A stretch of DNA of 26,569 nucleotides from DATJGF01 sp035495315 (GTDB lineage Bacteria; Verrucomicrobiota; Verrucomicrobiia; Limisphaerales; UBA8199). The stretch spans positions 1 through 26,569 of the forward strand of contig DATJGF010000112.1 in assembly GCA_035495315.1 (NCBI GenBank). The letters are read 5' to 3'. The position numbers were made by a program, and so were the translations under genes. Positions within the stretch are counted from its first letter, which is position 1, and each line of letters begins with the position of its first letter. Positions 1 to 7,791 of this stretch are shown in pieces. The notes below the pieces were generated by a model. The model ran no database searches, was not told the origin of the DNA, and saw nothing but the letters and a program-made list of their open reading frames with translations.

Positions 1-5
1 AAAAT

Positions 6-90
6 TGGTGCGCATAGCAGGACTTGAACCTGCACGGGTTGCCCCACTACCACCTCAAAGTAGCGTGTCTGCCAATTCCACCATATGCGC
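6..90 (-). tRNA. tRNA-Leu (anticodon GAG)
   Basis: Read on the minus strand, this 85-nt sequence folds as a class II tRNA. The acceptor arm GCGCATA pairs with TATGCGC, and the 3' CCA is encoded (TGG at 6-8). The anticodon stem CTACT/GGTAG encloses the loop TTGAGGT, which gives anticodon GAG and decodes CUC/CUU leucine codons. A long variable arm (GGG..CCC) and the T-arm sequence GGTTCAAGTCC are typical of tRNA-Leu. Nothing in it looks degraded. Confidence 0.97.
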
Positions 91-288
91 AACCGAGCGA
101 ATACAATGAAGCAGCCGGAGGCGGTGCGCGCAAGACAATTCCTGGGAATGAGAAGCCGAACAGAGCCGAACAGAAGACAACTAAGATAACCAAAATAACC
201 AAGAGGTGTTGAGATTCTGGGGTGGCGGAAACGGGCGACGGGACACCGCTTGCACTCGCAGGTGAGAACGGCCGCGCTACGATTCTGC
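91..288. repeat. Intergenic spacer with short tandem repeats
   Basis: This spacer between the tRNA and the beta-barrel gene has no credible gene. It contains agccgaacag twice in tandem (154-173) and a 9-bp unit of the form ataaccaa(a/g) repeated at about 184-203. Apparent reading frames here run through the tRNA or the repeats. Confidence 0.6.
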
Positions 289-1512
289 TCAGCTGCCGAA
301 GACGTCGAACAGTCTTTGGAATCCGCGCCATGGACCGGGCGGGCCGGGCTTGAAGAAGGCTTCGCGGGCAGGGCTCAAATCGATCTGCAGCAAAAAGCCA
401 ATGCTGTTAGCGCCGCGGCCATGCGACCGGATTGCATCAATCCCGTAACCATACCCCACCATCATGCGCCATGTGGCGGAGGCGTAAAACACCCCGCCGC
501 CGACGCCTGAGTTCCAGTTGCCGGGCTGCTCGAGGCCGGCGAGGTAATCGACATAGGCGGTGGAAATCGTCGCGGCGAGGTTCCAGTGGCGGTTCCTATC
601 GATGGGCAGGATGTAATTGCCATTGAACAACGCGAAATTTTTAGCGCTGAGCTCCTGGTAATAATAACCCGGCAGCGAGAGCGGAAACTCGGCGATCATC
701 GGCAGAAATCCACCCAAGCGGTAGGCGCTGAAACGATCGGCGTTGATCGTTGTGCCGGAAGTGATACTGACGCTGAAATTTTGGTGCGATTTCGGAAGAG
801 TATAGGCCAGATAGGCTTCACCCCAGAACAGATGGGACTGAGAGTTTACACTTCGGTCGCCATACCCGTAGACGCCGCTGTGCGTTCGGAATTCCCCTTG
901 ATACCAGACAGACAATTCCATCGCGAGGGCTGGAAAGAGGGTCGGCTCGCGGCCGCCCCAACGCAGCCCGGTGCGTACTTTAAAATTACCCATGTCCTCC
1001 GGCAGGTTGAAATTCGGGTCGGTGTTATCGGTTTCATCATAGGCGGTGTAATGCGCCGTGCCCCGAACCAGCCCATTCAGGGGAATTTGGCTGCCTGGAT
1101 TGAACAGATGATAGATACTCAGGCTGAGTTCGCCGTCATGGCCATCAAAGGATTGGGCCGGCAAGTATTTGCCCTGCTGGATCTCGTTGTAAACATCACC
1201 GAACCCGCCGCCGGCAAGGCCGATGCCGAGATCGGTGTTCTGGCCCAAAGCGCCGCGTATGCCCAGTTCGGAATCGAGATAGGTCGGAGCGATGGCGAGC
1301 CGAAGGGTGAGATTGGTCCGCAGGAAATCGGGTTGATTGCGGTAATAAAACGCGTAAGCCGACAGCGGCGGGTGGCCCTCGAACGCGGCGTTATAACCGA
1401 ACTGAATAAGTTCGCGTTTGACCGGATCAATCTGTCCGAAAGTAGTTGCCGGGCCGAAACAAGACGCCCACACCAGAATGACCAGCCATCGCCAGCAACG
1501 AATCACCAGCAT
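289..1512 (-). CDS. Outer-membrane beta-barrel protein (hypothetical)
   Basis: This 407-residue protein starts at an ATG preceded by AGGA. The N-terminus (MLVIRCWRWLVILVWASCF) is a hydrophobic signal peptide that probably ends near residue 26. The mature chain is full of alternating aromatic and glycine-rich strands (for example GIGLAGGGFGDVY and MMVGYGYGIDAI). Around residues 262-300 it carries a YRLGGFLP..LPGYYYQE stretch that resembles the late strands of surface-antigen/Omp85-type barrels. There is no POTRA-like N-terminal domain, so it is not a full BamA. I infer an outer-membrane porin or surface protein and do not recognise a specific family. It stands alone on the minus strand, and a 7-bp tandem repeat lies 50 bp upstream. 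Confidence 0.75.
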   Translation of the reverse strand: MLVIRCWRWLVILVWASCFGPATTFGQIDPVKRELIQFGYNAAFEGHPPLSAYAFYYRNQPDFLRTNLTLRLAIAPTYLDSELGIRGALGQNTDLGIGLAGGGFGDVYNEIQQGKYLPAQSFDGHDGELSLSIYHLFNPGSQIPLNGLVRGTAHYTAYDETDNTDPNFNLPEDMGNFKVRTGLRWGGREPTLFPALAMELSVWYQGEFRTHSGVYGYGDRSVNSQSHLFWGEAYLAYTLPKSHQNFSVSITSGTTINADRFSAYRLGGFLPMIAEFPLSLPGYYYQELSAKNFALFNGNYILPIDRNRHWNLAATISTAYVDYLAGLEQPGNWNSGVGGGVFYASATWRMMVGYGYGIDAIRSHGRGANSIGFLLQIDLSPAREAFFKPGPPGPWRGFQRLFDVFGS

Positions 1513-1560
1513 TTCCTAACTGAAACATCATTACGCAGCAAGAAGGAAGGAGGGGCAGCA

Positions 1561-1586
1561 GAATGACGAATGACGAATGACGAATG
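1561..1586. repeat. 7-bp tandem repeat (gaatgac)
   Basis: Three full copies and a partial copy of gaatgac lie upstream of the beta-barrel gene. The reverse complement of the same unit recurs at 7015-7034. This is a dispersed simple repeat. Confidence 0.85.
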
Positions 1587-1682
1587 GCAGAGCCCCACTT
1601 GGGTCCGCTGGCAACTGACAACCGACCACTAACCACTCACCAATAGAGTTGCCGTGGTTTGTTTCCGGGCTATCGTAGGACC

Positions 1683-2084
1683 ATGAGCATCGCCAGGAAA
1701 CTTTTGCACACACGCTATCGTCTCAATGACCTCGAGCGCACCGTCAAATTCTATAAGGAAGTTTTGGGCCTTCAGGAAGTGCGCCGGCATACATCGGGTC
1801 GCGGGTCGCAACTGGTATTTATGAAAGCCCCGGAAAGCGAGGAACTGCTCGAGCTTTGTCATTTCCCTGGCAGTGGGCCGGTGCAGGTGCAGCCGGATTT
1901 GACCCATTTGGCGTTTGAGGTCGATAGCCTTGAAAAGTTTGGGGAACACCTTGCAAAACTGGGATTGAAGTACTCAGACGGACCGCACCTCCGCCCGGAT
2001 GGGGGTGGCATTGCTTTTATTGATGCGCCCGAAGGCTACGAGGTCGAGTTGATCCAGATGGCGAAATCAGGGCCGGGGTATTAA
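1683..2084 (+). CDS. gloA: Glyoxalase I-like VOC metalloenzyme
   Basis: This 133-residue single-module vicinal oxygen chelate protein is close in length to E. coli GloA (135 aa). The four expected metal ligands are in place: His9 (LLHTRY), Glu57 (LLELCH), His75 (LTHLAF) and Glu122 (GYEVELIQ). The family enzyme converts the methylglyoxal-glutathione hemithioacetal to S-lactoylglutathione in the cytoplasm. I chose the ATG at 1683 because AGGA sits just upstream and the protein then begins directly with the first beta strand; an in-frame ATG at 1659 would add eight unrelated residues. The gene is followed by hairpin repeats, so it is probably a single transcription unit. Other VOC activities such as fosfomycin resistance or dioxygenase are possible, but the HEHE spacing favours glyoxalase I. 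Confidence 0.82.
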   Translation: MSIARKLLHTRYRLNDLERTVKFYKEVLGLQEVRRHTSGRGSQLVFMKAPESEELLELCHFPGSGPVQVQPDLTHLAFEVDSLEKFGEHLAKLGLKYSDGPHLRPDGGGIAFIDAPEGYEVELIQMAKSGPGY

Positions 2085-2192
2085 GGGCAATGAGACACGA
2101 AGCAGCATCGAGCCATGGCCGTGGGTTGACGAGCTTGAGGGCCGTGAGAGAGAAGTAACTTACAGCAGTTGAAGCGCCACCTTCTCATTAAC

Positions 2193-2210
2193 ACCCTGCT
2201 TTAGCGGGGT
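2193..2210. repeat. Hairpin, 7-bp stem, TTTA loop
   Basis: ACCCTGC pairs with GCGGGGT (one T-G pair) around a TTTA loop. It lies in the same gap as the TTCA-loop hairpins at 2235 and 2337 and is probably a divergent relative. Confidence 0.5.
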
Positions 2211-2234
2211 GCCTAGCGGGCATAAGTCGGTTCC

Positions 2235-2254
2235 AACCGCTTCAGCGGTTTTTT
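2235..2254 (+). terminator. Hairpin AACCGC-TTCA-GCGGTT plus T run
   Basis: A perfect 6-bp stem with a TTCA tetraloop runs directly into TTTTTT (2249-2254). This fits a Rho-independent terminator for the glyoxalase transcript. The stem-loop also belongs to a repeat family sharing the core octamer GCTTCAGC (see 2337-2352 and 8874-8889), so it may be a repeat that happens to serve as a terminator. A related inverted repeat follows at 2292-2311, AACCGCT/AGCGGTT around GAATGA. Confidence 0.55.
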
Positions 2255-2336
2255 AGAGGGACGTGCTTGGCGCTGGTTCAGCCTACCCTGAAACCGCTGA
2301 ATGAAGCGGTTCAGATCGGTTAATCGCGCGCCGACT

Positions 2337-2352
2337 CCCAGCTGAAGCTGGG
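2337..2352. repeat. Hairpin CCCAGC-TGAA-GCTGGG
   Basis: A perfect 6-bp stem with a TGAA loop, which is TTCA on the other strand. The inner octamer GCTGAAGC is the reverse complement of GCTTCAGC in the hairpins at 2235 and 8874, while the outer arms differ. Confidence 0.7.
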
Positions 2353-2416
2353 GGTTAATGACAGCGGCCGGGCTTGCGAGCAGGTCTGGCCTTCTAGCGG
2401 TAAAGAAGCGGACTCG

Positions 2417-3325
2417 TTGAACTCCTCCTTCCGGACCGCGGTGGAACGTGGCTTTCAGAACTCGTCTTTTCGAGCGAAAACTTTGCAATTCATAGCGCGC
2501 CAATTTGAATTCACCTTCCCGCGCCCGGCGCTGGTGATGGGGGTGCTCAATGTCACGCCTGACTCTTTCTCCGATGGCGGTGAGTTCTTCGACCCTGACG
2601 CGGCCGTCCCGCGCGCCTTCAAACTTGCGGCTGACGGCGCCGGGCTCATCGATATCGGCGGTGAATCGACCCGCCCAGGCGCCGTGCCGGTGACCGAAGC
2701 CGAAGAATTGCGCAGAGTGATGCCCGTTTTGGAGCAGCTTTCCGGCCGGCTGACCATTCCGATTTCAATCGACACTATGAAAGTAGAGGTGGCGCGGCGG
2801 GCGTTGGCGGCCGGGGCGAGCATCGTGAATGATGTCGCGGCCAACCGGGAGGATCGCTCGATATGGGAGCTCGTGGCGGAGAGCGGGGCCGGTTACGTCT
2901 GCATGCACATGCAAGGGACGCCGCAAACGATGCAGATCAACCCGGTTTACAGCAACGTGCTGGAGGAAGTCACCCGATTTTTTGGCGAGCGCCTCGCCGT
3001 TATTCAAAAATGCGGCGTCCGGCCGGAACAAATTATTTTGGATCCCGGGATTGGCTTCGGCAAGCGGATGGAGCATAATATGCTATTGCTTGGCAGTCTT
3101 AAGGATTTTGCCCGCTTTAGCAGGCCAGTATTGGTAGGCGTCTCACGGAAATCCTTTCTGGGGCGAACTTCGGGCGGTTTGCCGCAGGCGCGCCTGCCGG
3201 CCGGCCTGGCCTGTGCCTGTTTGGCAGTGGAGGCAGGAGTGCAGATGATTCGCGCGCACGATGTGCAGGAAACAGTGGAAGCAATCCGGATGACCGAAGC
3301 GATTATCGCCAGTCGAAAACATTAA
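2417..3325 (+). CDS. folP: Dihydropteroate synthase
   Basis: The enzyme joins p-aminobenzoate to hydroxymethyl-dihydropterin diphosphate in folate synthesis and is the sulfonamide target. Signature motifs are intact: NVTPDSFSDGG (45-55), DIGGESTRPG (79-88), SIDT (117-120), VND (137-139), DPGIGFGK (209-216) and GVSRKSFLGR (241-250). The reading frame is 302 codons from a TTG at 2417, but the TIM-barrel core begins only near residue 32. The TTG lies in a short intergenic repeat (ctcgttgaactc, also at 6844-6855), so the true start may be GTG at 2441 or TTG at 2483; no strong ribosome site decides this. Its stop codon overlaps the cdaA start by one base (TAATG), so the two are translationally coupled. 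Confidence 0.94.
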   Translation: MNSSFRTAVERGFQNSSFRAKTLQFIARQFEFTFPRPALVMGVLNVTPDSFSDGGEFFDPDAAVPRAFKLAADGAGLIDIGGESTRPGAVPVTEAEELRRVMPVLEQLSGRLTIPISIDTMKVEVARRALAAGASIVNDVAANREDRSIWELVAESGAGYVCMHMQGTPQTMQINPVYSNVLEEVTRFFGERLAVIQKCGVRPEQIILDPGIGFGKRMEHNMLLLGSLKDFARFSRPVLVGVSRKSFLGRTSGGLPQARLPAGLACACLAVEAGVQMIRAHDVQETVEAIRMTEAIIASRKH

Positions 3326-4197
3326 TGCTGGAAATGGTCTATAGCCTTTGGCGGCCCGTGGTGGAGATAATGATCCTCACGGCGGGCCTCTACTGCTTTC
3401 TGCGCTTTATCCGAGGCACTCGCGGGGCGCCAGTAGTGACCGGTTTTCTGGTCGTACTGCTGACGTTTGTCCTCGTCAGCGTGCTCCTCAAGTTGAAAGT
3501 GCTCCAATATTTGTTGGGGGCGTTCTCTACCTTTTTCATCCTGGCCGTCCTCGTTATCTTCCAGCCGGAATTGCGCCGCATCCTGGCGGAGTTGGGCAAT
3601 CTGCCGCTGTTTGCGACTGCGCACGAACAACGCCAGAACATCGAGGTGATTATCCAGACGGTCGAGCGCCTGGCCGACGTACGCATCGGCGCGCTCGTTG
3701 CGATCGAACAATCGATCCATCTCCAGGCCGCAGTCGAATCAGGCATTCCCGTTGACTGCGAGGCGACCCCTGAAATGCTGGAGACGATCTTCTTTCCCAA
3801 TAACGCGATTCACGACGGGGGCGTTATTCTAAAGGGGGATCGGATCGCCTTTGCGGCTTGCATCTTCCCGCTAACCCAACGGCAGGACTTGAACAAGTCC
3901 CTGGGCACACGGCATCGGGCCGCGATTGGACTTTCCGAAGAGACCGATGCCGTGGTTGTGGTCGTCTCAGAAGAGACCGGCGCCATTTCTTACGCCTATA
4001 AAGGCCAGTTGGTGCGGGGGATCACTTCAGAGGAACTGCGGGCGTTTCTGACCTCGGTGTTTGTTACACCAGCGACACGCTCCAATTTCTGGGGCAACTT
4101 TCGCTTCAAGGAACGAACCAAGCCCGGCCCGGTGCTCCTGGCTAAAAGCCAGCCACCGGCAACCGTCGCGAGTTCATCGACCGGGATCGCCAAATGA
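3325..4197 (+). CDS. cdaA: Membrane diadenylate cyclase CdaA
   Basis: This 290-residue protein makes cyclic di-AMP from two ATP. It has three N-terminal membrane helices (about 12-30, 38-55, 63-80) followed by the cytoplasmic DAC domain. The catalytic DGG motif is at 164-166 and the nucleotide-binding GTRHRAA motif at 194-200, both complete. The order cdaA-cdaR-glmM is the one known from Firmicutes, where CdaR and GlmM modulate cyclase activity. The start overlaps the folP stop, and the 3' end overlaps the cdaR start through ATGA. The C-terminal tail after about residue 255 (basic, then Ala/Ser/Thr-rich) is variable in the family. Confidence 0.96.
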   Translation: MLEMVYSLWRPVVEIMILTAGLYCFLRFIRGTRGAPVVTGFLVVLLTFVLVSVLLKLKVLQYLLGAFSTFFILAVLVIFQPELRRILAELGNLPLFATAHEQRQNIEVIIQTVERLADVRIGALVAIEQSIHLQAAVESGIPVDCEATPEMLETIFFPNNAIHDGGVILKGDRIAFAACIFPLTQRQDLNKSLGTRHRAAIGLSEETDAVVVVVSEETGAISYAYKGQLVRGITSEELRAFLTSVFVTPATRSNFWGNFRFKERTKPGPVLLAKSQPPATVASSSTGIAK

Positions 4198-4625
4198 TCG
4201 ACTCTCTACGCAATCTCGTCTTTCACGACTTCTGGTTGAAGCTTTTCTCTTTTGTCCTGGCCGTCCTCACCTGGTTTATCGTCAACAGCATGGCCAACCA
4301 AAAAGAGGGAATCGCCACCAACCCGCTCTCTCTGGTACCTCCAGAACAGCGCGTCCTGAATCACCTGCCGGTCGTGATTCTTTCTTCGGCGGAGGATGTG
4401 CGCAGCTTCCGCGTAAGCCCGAAAGAGGTCGACGTCACCGTGCAGGGCGATCCCATGGCGTTGAAGGAGCTGCAACCGAAAGATGTGCGGGCGTCAGTCG
4501 ATCTCACTGGGATTGAGACCGCGCAACATTTGCGAAAGCGGATCGAGGTTGCAACCCCCGCCGGCGTCACCTACGTAAAAGTTGATCCTCAAGAGGTGCA
4601 GGTTCTGTTTCCGTCGAAAAACTAA
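4194..4625 (+). CDS. cdaR: YbbR-domain protein, CdaR-like
   Basis: This 143-residue protein has one membrane helix near the N-terminus (about 15-32) followed by a single YbbR domain, recognisable by the V-V-I-L and RVSP-K-V-D-V-T-V-QG strands (about residues 59-86) and V-D-P-Q-E-V-Q-V at the end. CdaR proteins of Firmicutes usually carry three or four YbbR repeats outside the membrane; this one has only one, so it is a minimal version. Position between cdaA and glmM, with an ATGA overlap to cdaA, supports a role as membrane-bound regulator of the diadenylate cyclase (inference from context and family). Confidence 0.88.
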   Translation: MIDSLRNLVFHDFWLKLFSFVLAVLTWFIVNSMANQKEGIATNPLSLVPPEQRVLNHLPVVILSSAEDVRSFRVSPKEVDVTVQGDPMALKELQPKDVRASVDLTGIETAQHLRKRIEVATPAGVTYVKVDPQEVQVLFPSKN

Positions 4626-4638
4626 CCCACCAACGCGC

Positions 4639-6021
4639 ATGCCATCTCAGAAAAGAATTTTCGGCACCGACGGTGTCCGCGGCACCGCGAACATCGAACC
4701 GGTGACAGCGGAAACGGCGCTCAAGCTGGGCCGCGCCGCCGGGCATGTCTTCAAAACCCTGGCAACCCAGCCGCCGGGTCGCGGGCGGCACAAGATCGTG
4801 CTGGGCAAAGACACACGACTTTCCGGGTACATGCTCGAGAATGCGCTTTCCTCCGGCATTCTCTCGATGGGTGTCGACGTGCTCTTCATTGGGCCCCTAC
4901 CGACCCCTGGCGTCGCCTATGTGACGCGCAGTCTGCGCGCGGACGCCGGTATTGTTATCACCGCATCGCACAATCCCTACGATGATAATGGCATCAAGTT
5001 CTTCCGCGCCGACGGATACAAGCTCGACGACAAAATCGAATTTGAAATCGAAAGCCTGGTCTTCAGCGGGCGTATAGAAAACATCCGGCCGACGGCCGAT
5101 GAGGTCGGCAAAGCAGTCCGCATCGACGACGCGCTGGGCCGCTACATTGAATATGCCAAGGCGTCGTTTCCCCGCGGGATGACACTGGAAGGGATGCGGG
5201 TCGTGGTCGATTGCGCACACGGAGCCGGCTACAAATCAACCCCGTGCATTTTGCGGGAATTGGGAGCCGACGTCATCACGTATGGCAACCAACCCGATGG
5301 CAAGAACATCAACAAAGATTGCGGGTCGATGCATCCCGGCCTGATGTGCCAGAAAATTTGGGAGCATCGCGCCGACATCGGGATCGCACATGACGGCGAT
5401 GCCGACCGCGTCCTGATGTGCGACGAGCAGGGAAAATTGATTGATGGCGACGATATTCTCGCGATCGCAGCACTGGACCTCCTGGCGCAAGGCGCGCTCA
5501 GTGAAAAAACACTGGTGGCAACCGTGATGAGCAACGTCGGGCTCGACGCCGCGTTGCAAAAGGCTGGCGGTCGAGTTGTCCATACCCCCGTCGGCGACAA
5601 GAGCGTAATCGATGAAATGCTGCGCCACGGGTTTAACCTCGGCGGCGAGCAAAGCGGGCACATTATATTCCGCGACTTCAGCACCACGGGGGATGGCATC
5701 GTCGCGGCCTTGCAGATTTTGCGAATCATGAAGGCCAAGGGCGCCCCACTTTCGGAATTGGCTAAATGCTGGACGCGCTTCCCGCAAATGGTTACTAATA
5801 TCATCGTCCGCGAAAAACGACCATTCGAGGATCTGGACGGCGTACAGAAACTGATCGCCGAAGCCGAAGCTGAATTAAAGCCGTGCGGCGGACGTCTGCT
5901 ATTGCGTTACTCCGGGACCGAGCCCAAAGCGCGTCTCTTGGTCGAGGGGTCAGAAAGCACGGTAGTCGAGAAGTGGTCTATGAAGATTTCGGAAGCGGTG
6001 AAGCGGCAGGTTGGGGCCTGA
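4639..6021 (+). CDS. glmM: Phosphoglucosamine mutase
   Basis: The enzyme interconverts glucosamine-6-phosphate and glucosamine-1-phosphate on the route to UDP-GlcNAc. It is 460 residues from the ATG at 4639, which opens on MPSQKRIFGTDGVRG, the normal N-terminus of the family; an in-frame ATG 57 bases upstream would lie inside cdaR and is rejected. The active-site serine is Ser110 in TASHNP, the Mg-binding loop is DGDADR (252-257), the sugar-binding loop is GGEQSGH (335-341) and the phosphate loop is RYSGTEPK (423-430). All domains are complete. It starts 13 bases after cdaR and is part of the same operon. Confidence 0.97.
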   Translation: MPSQKRIFGTDGVRGTANIEPVTAETALKLGRAAGHVFKTLATQPPGRGRHKIVLGKDTRLSGYMLENALSSGILSMGVDVLFIGPLPTPGVAYVTRSLRADAGIVITASHNPYDDNGIKFFRADGYKLDDKIEFEIESLVFSGRIENIRPTADEVGKAVRIDDALGRYIEYAKASFPRGMTLEGMRVVVDCAHGAGYKSTPCILRELGADVITYGNQPDGKNINKDCGSMHPGLMCQKIWEHRADIGIAHDGDADRVLMCDEQGKLIDGDDILAIAALDLLAQGALSEKTLVATVMSNVGLDAALQKAGGRVVHTPVGDKSVIDEMLRHGFNLGGEQSGHIIFRDFSTTGDGIVAALQILRIMKAKGAPLSELAKCWTRFPQMVTNIIVREKRPFEDLDGVQKLIAEAEAELKPCGGRLLLRYSGTEPKARLLVEGSESTVVEKWSMKISEAVKRQVGA

Positions 6022-6033
6022 TCGGCCCAGGGC

Positions 6034-6732
6034 TTGAACAAACATTCAAAGACTAAATCTGGAAAGCGGGCCGGAGTTAAGGCAATCGCCGAACCGGTCG
6101 TGGCGGTTTACGGCCAACCGGACAGCCGACGAGGCCAGGTCCCCGCCGAATCGGTTCCCACCATCATCGCCAGCTATTGGCGTTTCCTTTTGGCGGGGGT
6201 TATCAATTGCGTTCAGACCGGCGGCTTTGTGCCGTCCCAACGATTCCTTATCTCCAAAATGATCGCGCCGGTCCCCAGCGATTATCAGGGTGAAATCCTC
6301 GAGCTGGGATCCGGAACCGGAGCGCTCACCCTCCGACTTGCGGCTCGCTGTCCGCGTGCCCGCATCCTCGCCTGCGAGATCAATCCCGTCCTGGCCCGAG
6401 ACTTCGAATCGCGACTCGTAACCGCGGGCCTCGATAACCGGGTCCGGGTGGTTGCCGAATCGGCCGAGGGTGTGCTCGCCCAACTGCGCCACACTGGTCC
6501 CAGGCGCCCCGACTTCATCATTTCAGGTATCCCGCTGGGAAACCTCGACCGAGAGACGGCACTGTCCCTGATTCGCAGCATTCATCGCACGCTGGCATTC
6601 GGCGGCCTCTACATCCAGTTCCAGCATTCGACCCTGGATCGGAAAAAGATTAAAGCGACCTTCTCCCGCCTCCACACCGTGCCGGTCTTTCTCAACTTCC
6701 CTCCCGCCGTCATTTATTACGCGCTAAAATAA
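6034..6732 (+). CDS. Class I SAM-dependent methyltransferase (PmtA-like)
   Basis: This protein has 232 residues from a TTG 12 bases after glmM. The SAM-binding motif I is ILELGSGTGALT (88-99), with the acidic partner Glu115 in CEINP. The later motif DFIISGIPLGNL (160-171) resembles the SGIPL motif of bacterial phospholipid N-methyltransferases (PmtA) and the related rRNA dimethylase fold. The chain before about residue 60 is basic and poorly conserved, which fits a membrane-surface protein, but no membrane helix is obvious. Substrate is not established; phosphatidylethanolamine is one candidate. The TTG start is uncertain, with only a weak AGG upstream. A hairpin overlaps its stop codon, suggesting it is the last gene of the operon. 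Confidence 0.78.
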   Translation: MNKHSKTKSGKRAGVKAIAEPVVAVYGQPDSRRGQVPAESVPTIIASYWRFLLAGVINCVQTGGFVPSQRFLISKMIAPVPSDYQGEILELGSGTGALTLRLAARCPRARILACEINPVLARDFESRLVTAGLDNRVRVVAESAEGVLAQLRHTGPRRPDFIISGIPLGNLDRETALSLIRSIHRTLAFGGLYIQFQHSTLDRKKIKATFSRLHTVPVFLNFPPAVIYYALK

Positions 6733-6750
6733 ACCCGGAAGGCCGGGTTT
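6731..6750 (+). terminator. 8-bp hairpin at operon end
   Basis: AAACCCGG pairs perfectly with CCGGGTTT around AAGG, beginning within the stop codon of the methyltransferase. There is no real T run beyond TTT, so it could be a bidirectional or weak terminator, or one of the cggaaggccg repeats that continue downstream. Confidence 0.45.
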
Positions 6751-6763
6751 CTATCGTCCTTGC

Positions 6764-6855
6764 CTCGGAAGGCCGCGTTCCACGAGGCCCATTCCGATTA
6801 GGCCCATTTCGATTGGGCTTCAGAATTTCCCTTCGTAAATGGCCTCGTTGAACTC
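6764..6855. repeat. Intergenic repeat cluster
   Basis: The segment holds further hairpin-forming copies (CCTCG..CGAGG at 6764-6787), a 15-bp tandem duplication (aggcccattccgatt at 6785-6799, then aggcccatttcgatt at 6800-6814) and ctcgttgaactc at 6844-6855, which also occurs at the folP start (2413-2424). No gene is visible. Confidence 0.65.
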
Positions 6856-6895
6856 GGCCTTCCGGCTTGCCTATATCTACTACGCGGTCAAGTAG

Positions 6896-6942
6896 AACAG
6901 GATGCTAGGAACAGGATGCTAGGAACAGGACGCCGGGAACAG
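6896..6942. repeat. 14-bp tandem repeat, three units
   Basis: Units aacaggatgctagg at 6896-6909 and 6910-6923 are identical; the third, aacaggacgccggg at 6924-6937, differs at three bases; a partial aacag follows. Noncoding. Confidence 0.9.
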
Positions 6943-6950
6943 AAAGCGTG

Positions 6951-7008
6951 GTCTCCCTCTCCCCTTCTGAGGTCCCTTCTGAGGGGAGAGGGATTAAGGG
7001 AGAGGGGT
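6951..7008. repeat. CT-rich palindrome, copy A
   Basis: The arm ccctctcccc pairs with the reverse complement ggggagaggg around cttctgagg material that is duplicated in this copy (cccttctgagg appears twice). Related copies are at 9098-9142, 10553-10591 (opposite orientation) and 10743-10790. It is a dispersed noncoding element at gene 3' ends and in gaps. Confidence 0.8.
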
Positions 7009-7014
7009 TACCTT

Positions 7015-7034
7015 CGTCATTCGTCATTCGTCAT
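7015..7034. repeat. 7-bp tandem repeat (cgtcatt)
   Basis: This is the reverse complement of the gaatgac repeat at 1561-1586. It overlaps the 3' end of the pseudopilin gene, whose stop codon (7024-7026) lies inside the repeat. Confidence 0.8.
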
Positions 7035-7791
7035 CTCTCATTAATATCTCCTCCCTCAACCTCCCTACAAACTGGCTCGGCAAGTGCAAGTCCAGCGACC
7101 CCGCCACCATTCGTTCCGGCGCCACATGCCCGTCGCAAAAAACGGTCTCCGCTTTTTGACTGTGACGAAAGTGGCCATTGGGATGATTGGTGCCGTTATC
7201 GACATAGTACCACTCCTCGAGCAAAGGATTGCTGGGCGAAGCGGGAGCTTGCCACGTATTCACCTGGGCGGCATCGGCCAGAAGCACCTTGACGCCGGGC
7301 TGTCTCAGGCGACTGCTGTTCACCGGCGTTTGCATCGCCGGCGCGGAGAGAAACAAATTGTACCCGTAACCGTAAGACGTGGTCGTCGCCTTCAGCTTGA
7401 ATTGCCCGGAAAGATAGTTCAGCGCGGGACAAAGCTCGACGCCACGCCCCTGCAAGTACGAGTAAAGAACTCCCGGGCGCGCATCGAAAATGCGCTGCCC
7501 TTCCGCGCCGGGCCCCATCCAGCCAAACCAATAAAGCTGTCCGCCATTGGTGGGAATTCCGCCATACCGGAAACAAGCCCCGCCATTATCATCCCAATAC
7601 ATATGTGCAGCCAGACCGAACTGCCTCAGGTTACTAACACACCGGACCTGTTGGGCCGAAATCCGCCCGCGAGTCAGCGCGGGGAGTAACAATGCCGCCA
7701 GCAAAGCAATAATGGCGAGCGCGACCAACAGTTCAACGAGCGTGAATCCGCAATAGCGCACGGCTCTGCCATTTTGGGTAAGCCCTTTCAT
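7024..7791 (-). CDS. Type II secretion/prepilin-like protein, H-X9-DG type
   Basis: This 255-residue protein begins with a type IV pilin-like leader: a short basic segment, then G15-F16-TLVELLVALAIIALLAALL, where prepilin peptidase would cut between Gly15 and Phe16 and Glu20 is the conserved fifth residue. The C-terminal part contains H-SQKAETVFC-DG, the H-X9-DG motif of the large DUF1559-related pseudopilin families of Planctomycetes and Verrucomicrobia. Its start overlaps the stop of the upstream secreted protein through ATGA, so the two are coupled. The last residues (MRDDE) and the stop come from a simple repeat, so the original C-terminus may have been slightly different. Role is probably in the cell envelope; no other secretion genes are nearby. 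Confidence 0.88.
   Translation of the reverse strand: MKGLTQNGRAVRYCGFTLVELLVALAIIALLAALLLPALTRGRISAQQVRCVSNLRQFGLAAHMYWDDNGGACFRYGGIPTNGGQLYWFGWMGPGAEGQRIFDARPGVLYSYLQGRGVELCPALNYLSGQFKLKATTTSYGYGYNLFLSAPAMQTPVNSSRLRQPGVKVLLADAAQVNTWQAPASPSNPLLEEWYYVDNGTNHPNGHFRHSQKAETVFCDGHVAPERMVAGSLDLHLPSQFVGRLREEILMRDDE

Noticed and set aside
586..1566. A 326-codon open frame antisense to the beta-barrel gene
   Set aside because: It mirrors the barrel gene in a high-GC region, has no recognisable domain or ribosome site, and the opposite strand has a signal peptide and barrel pattern.
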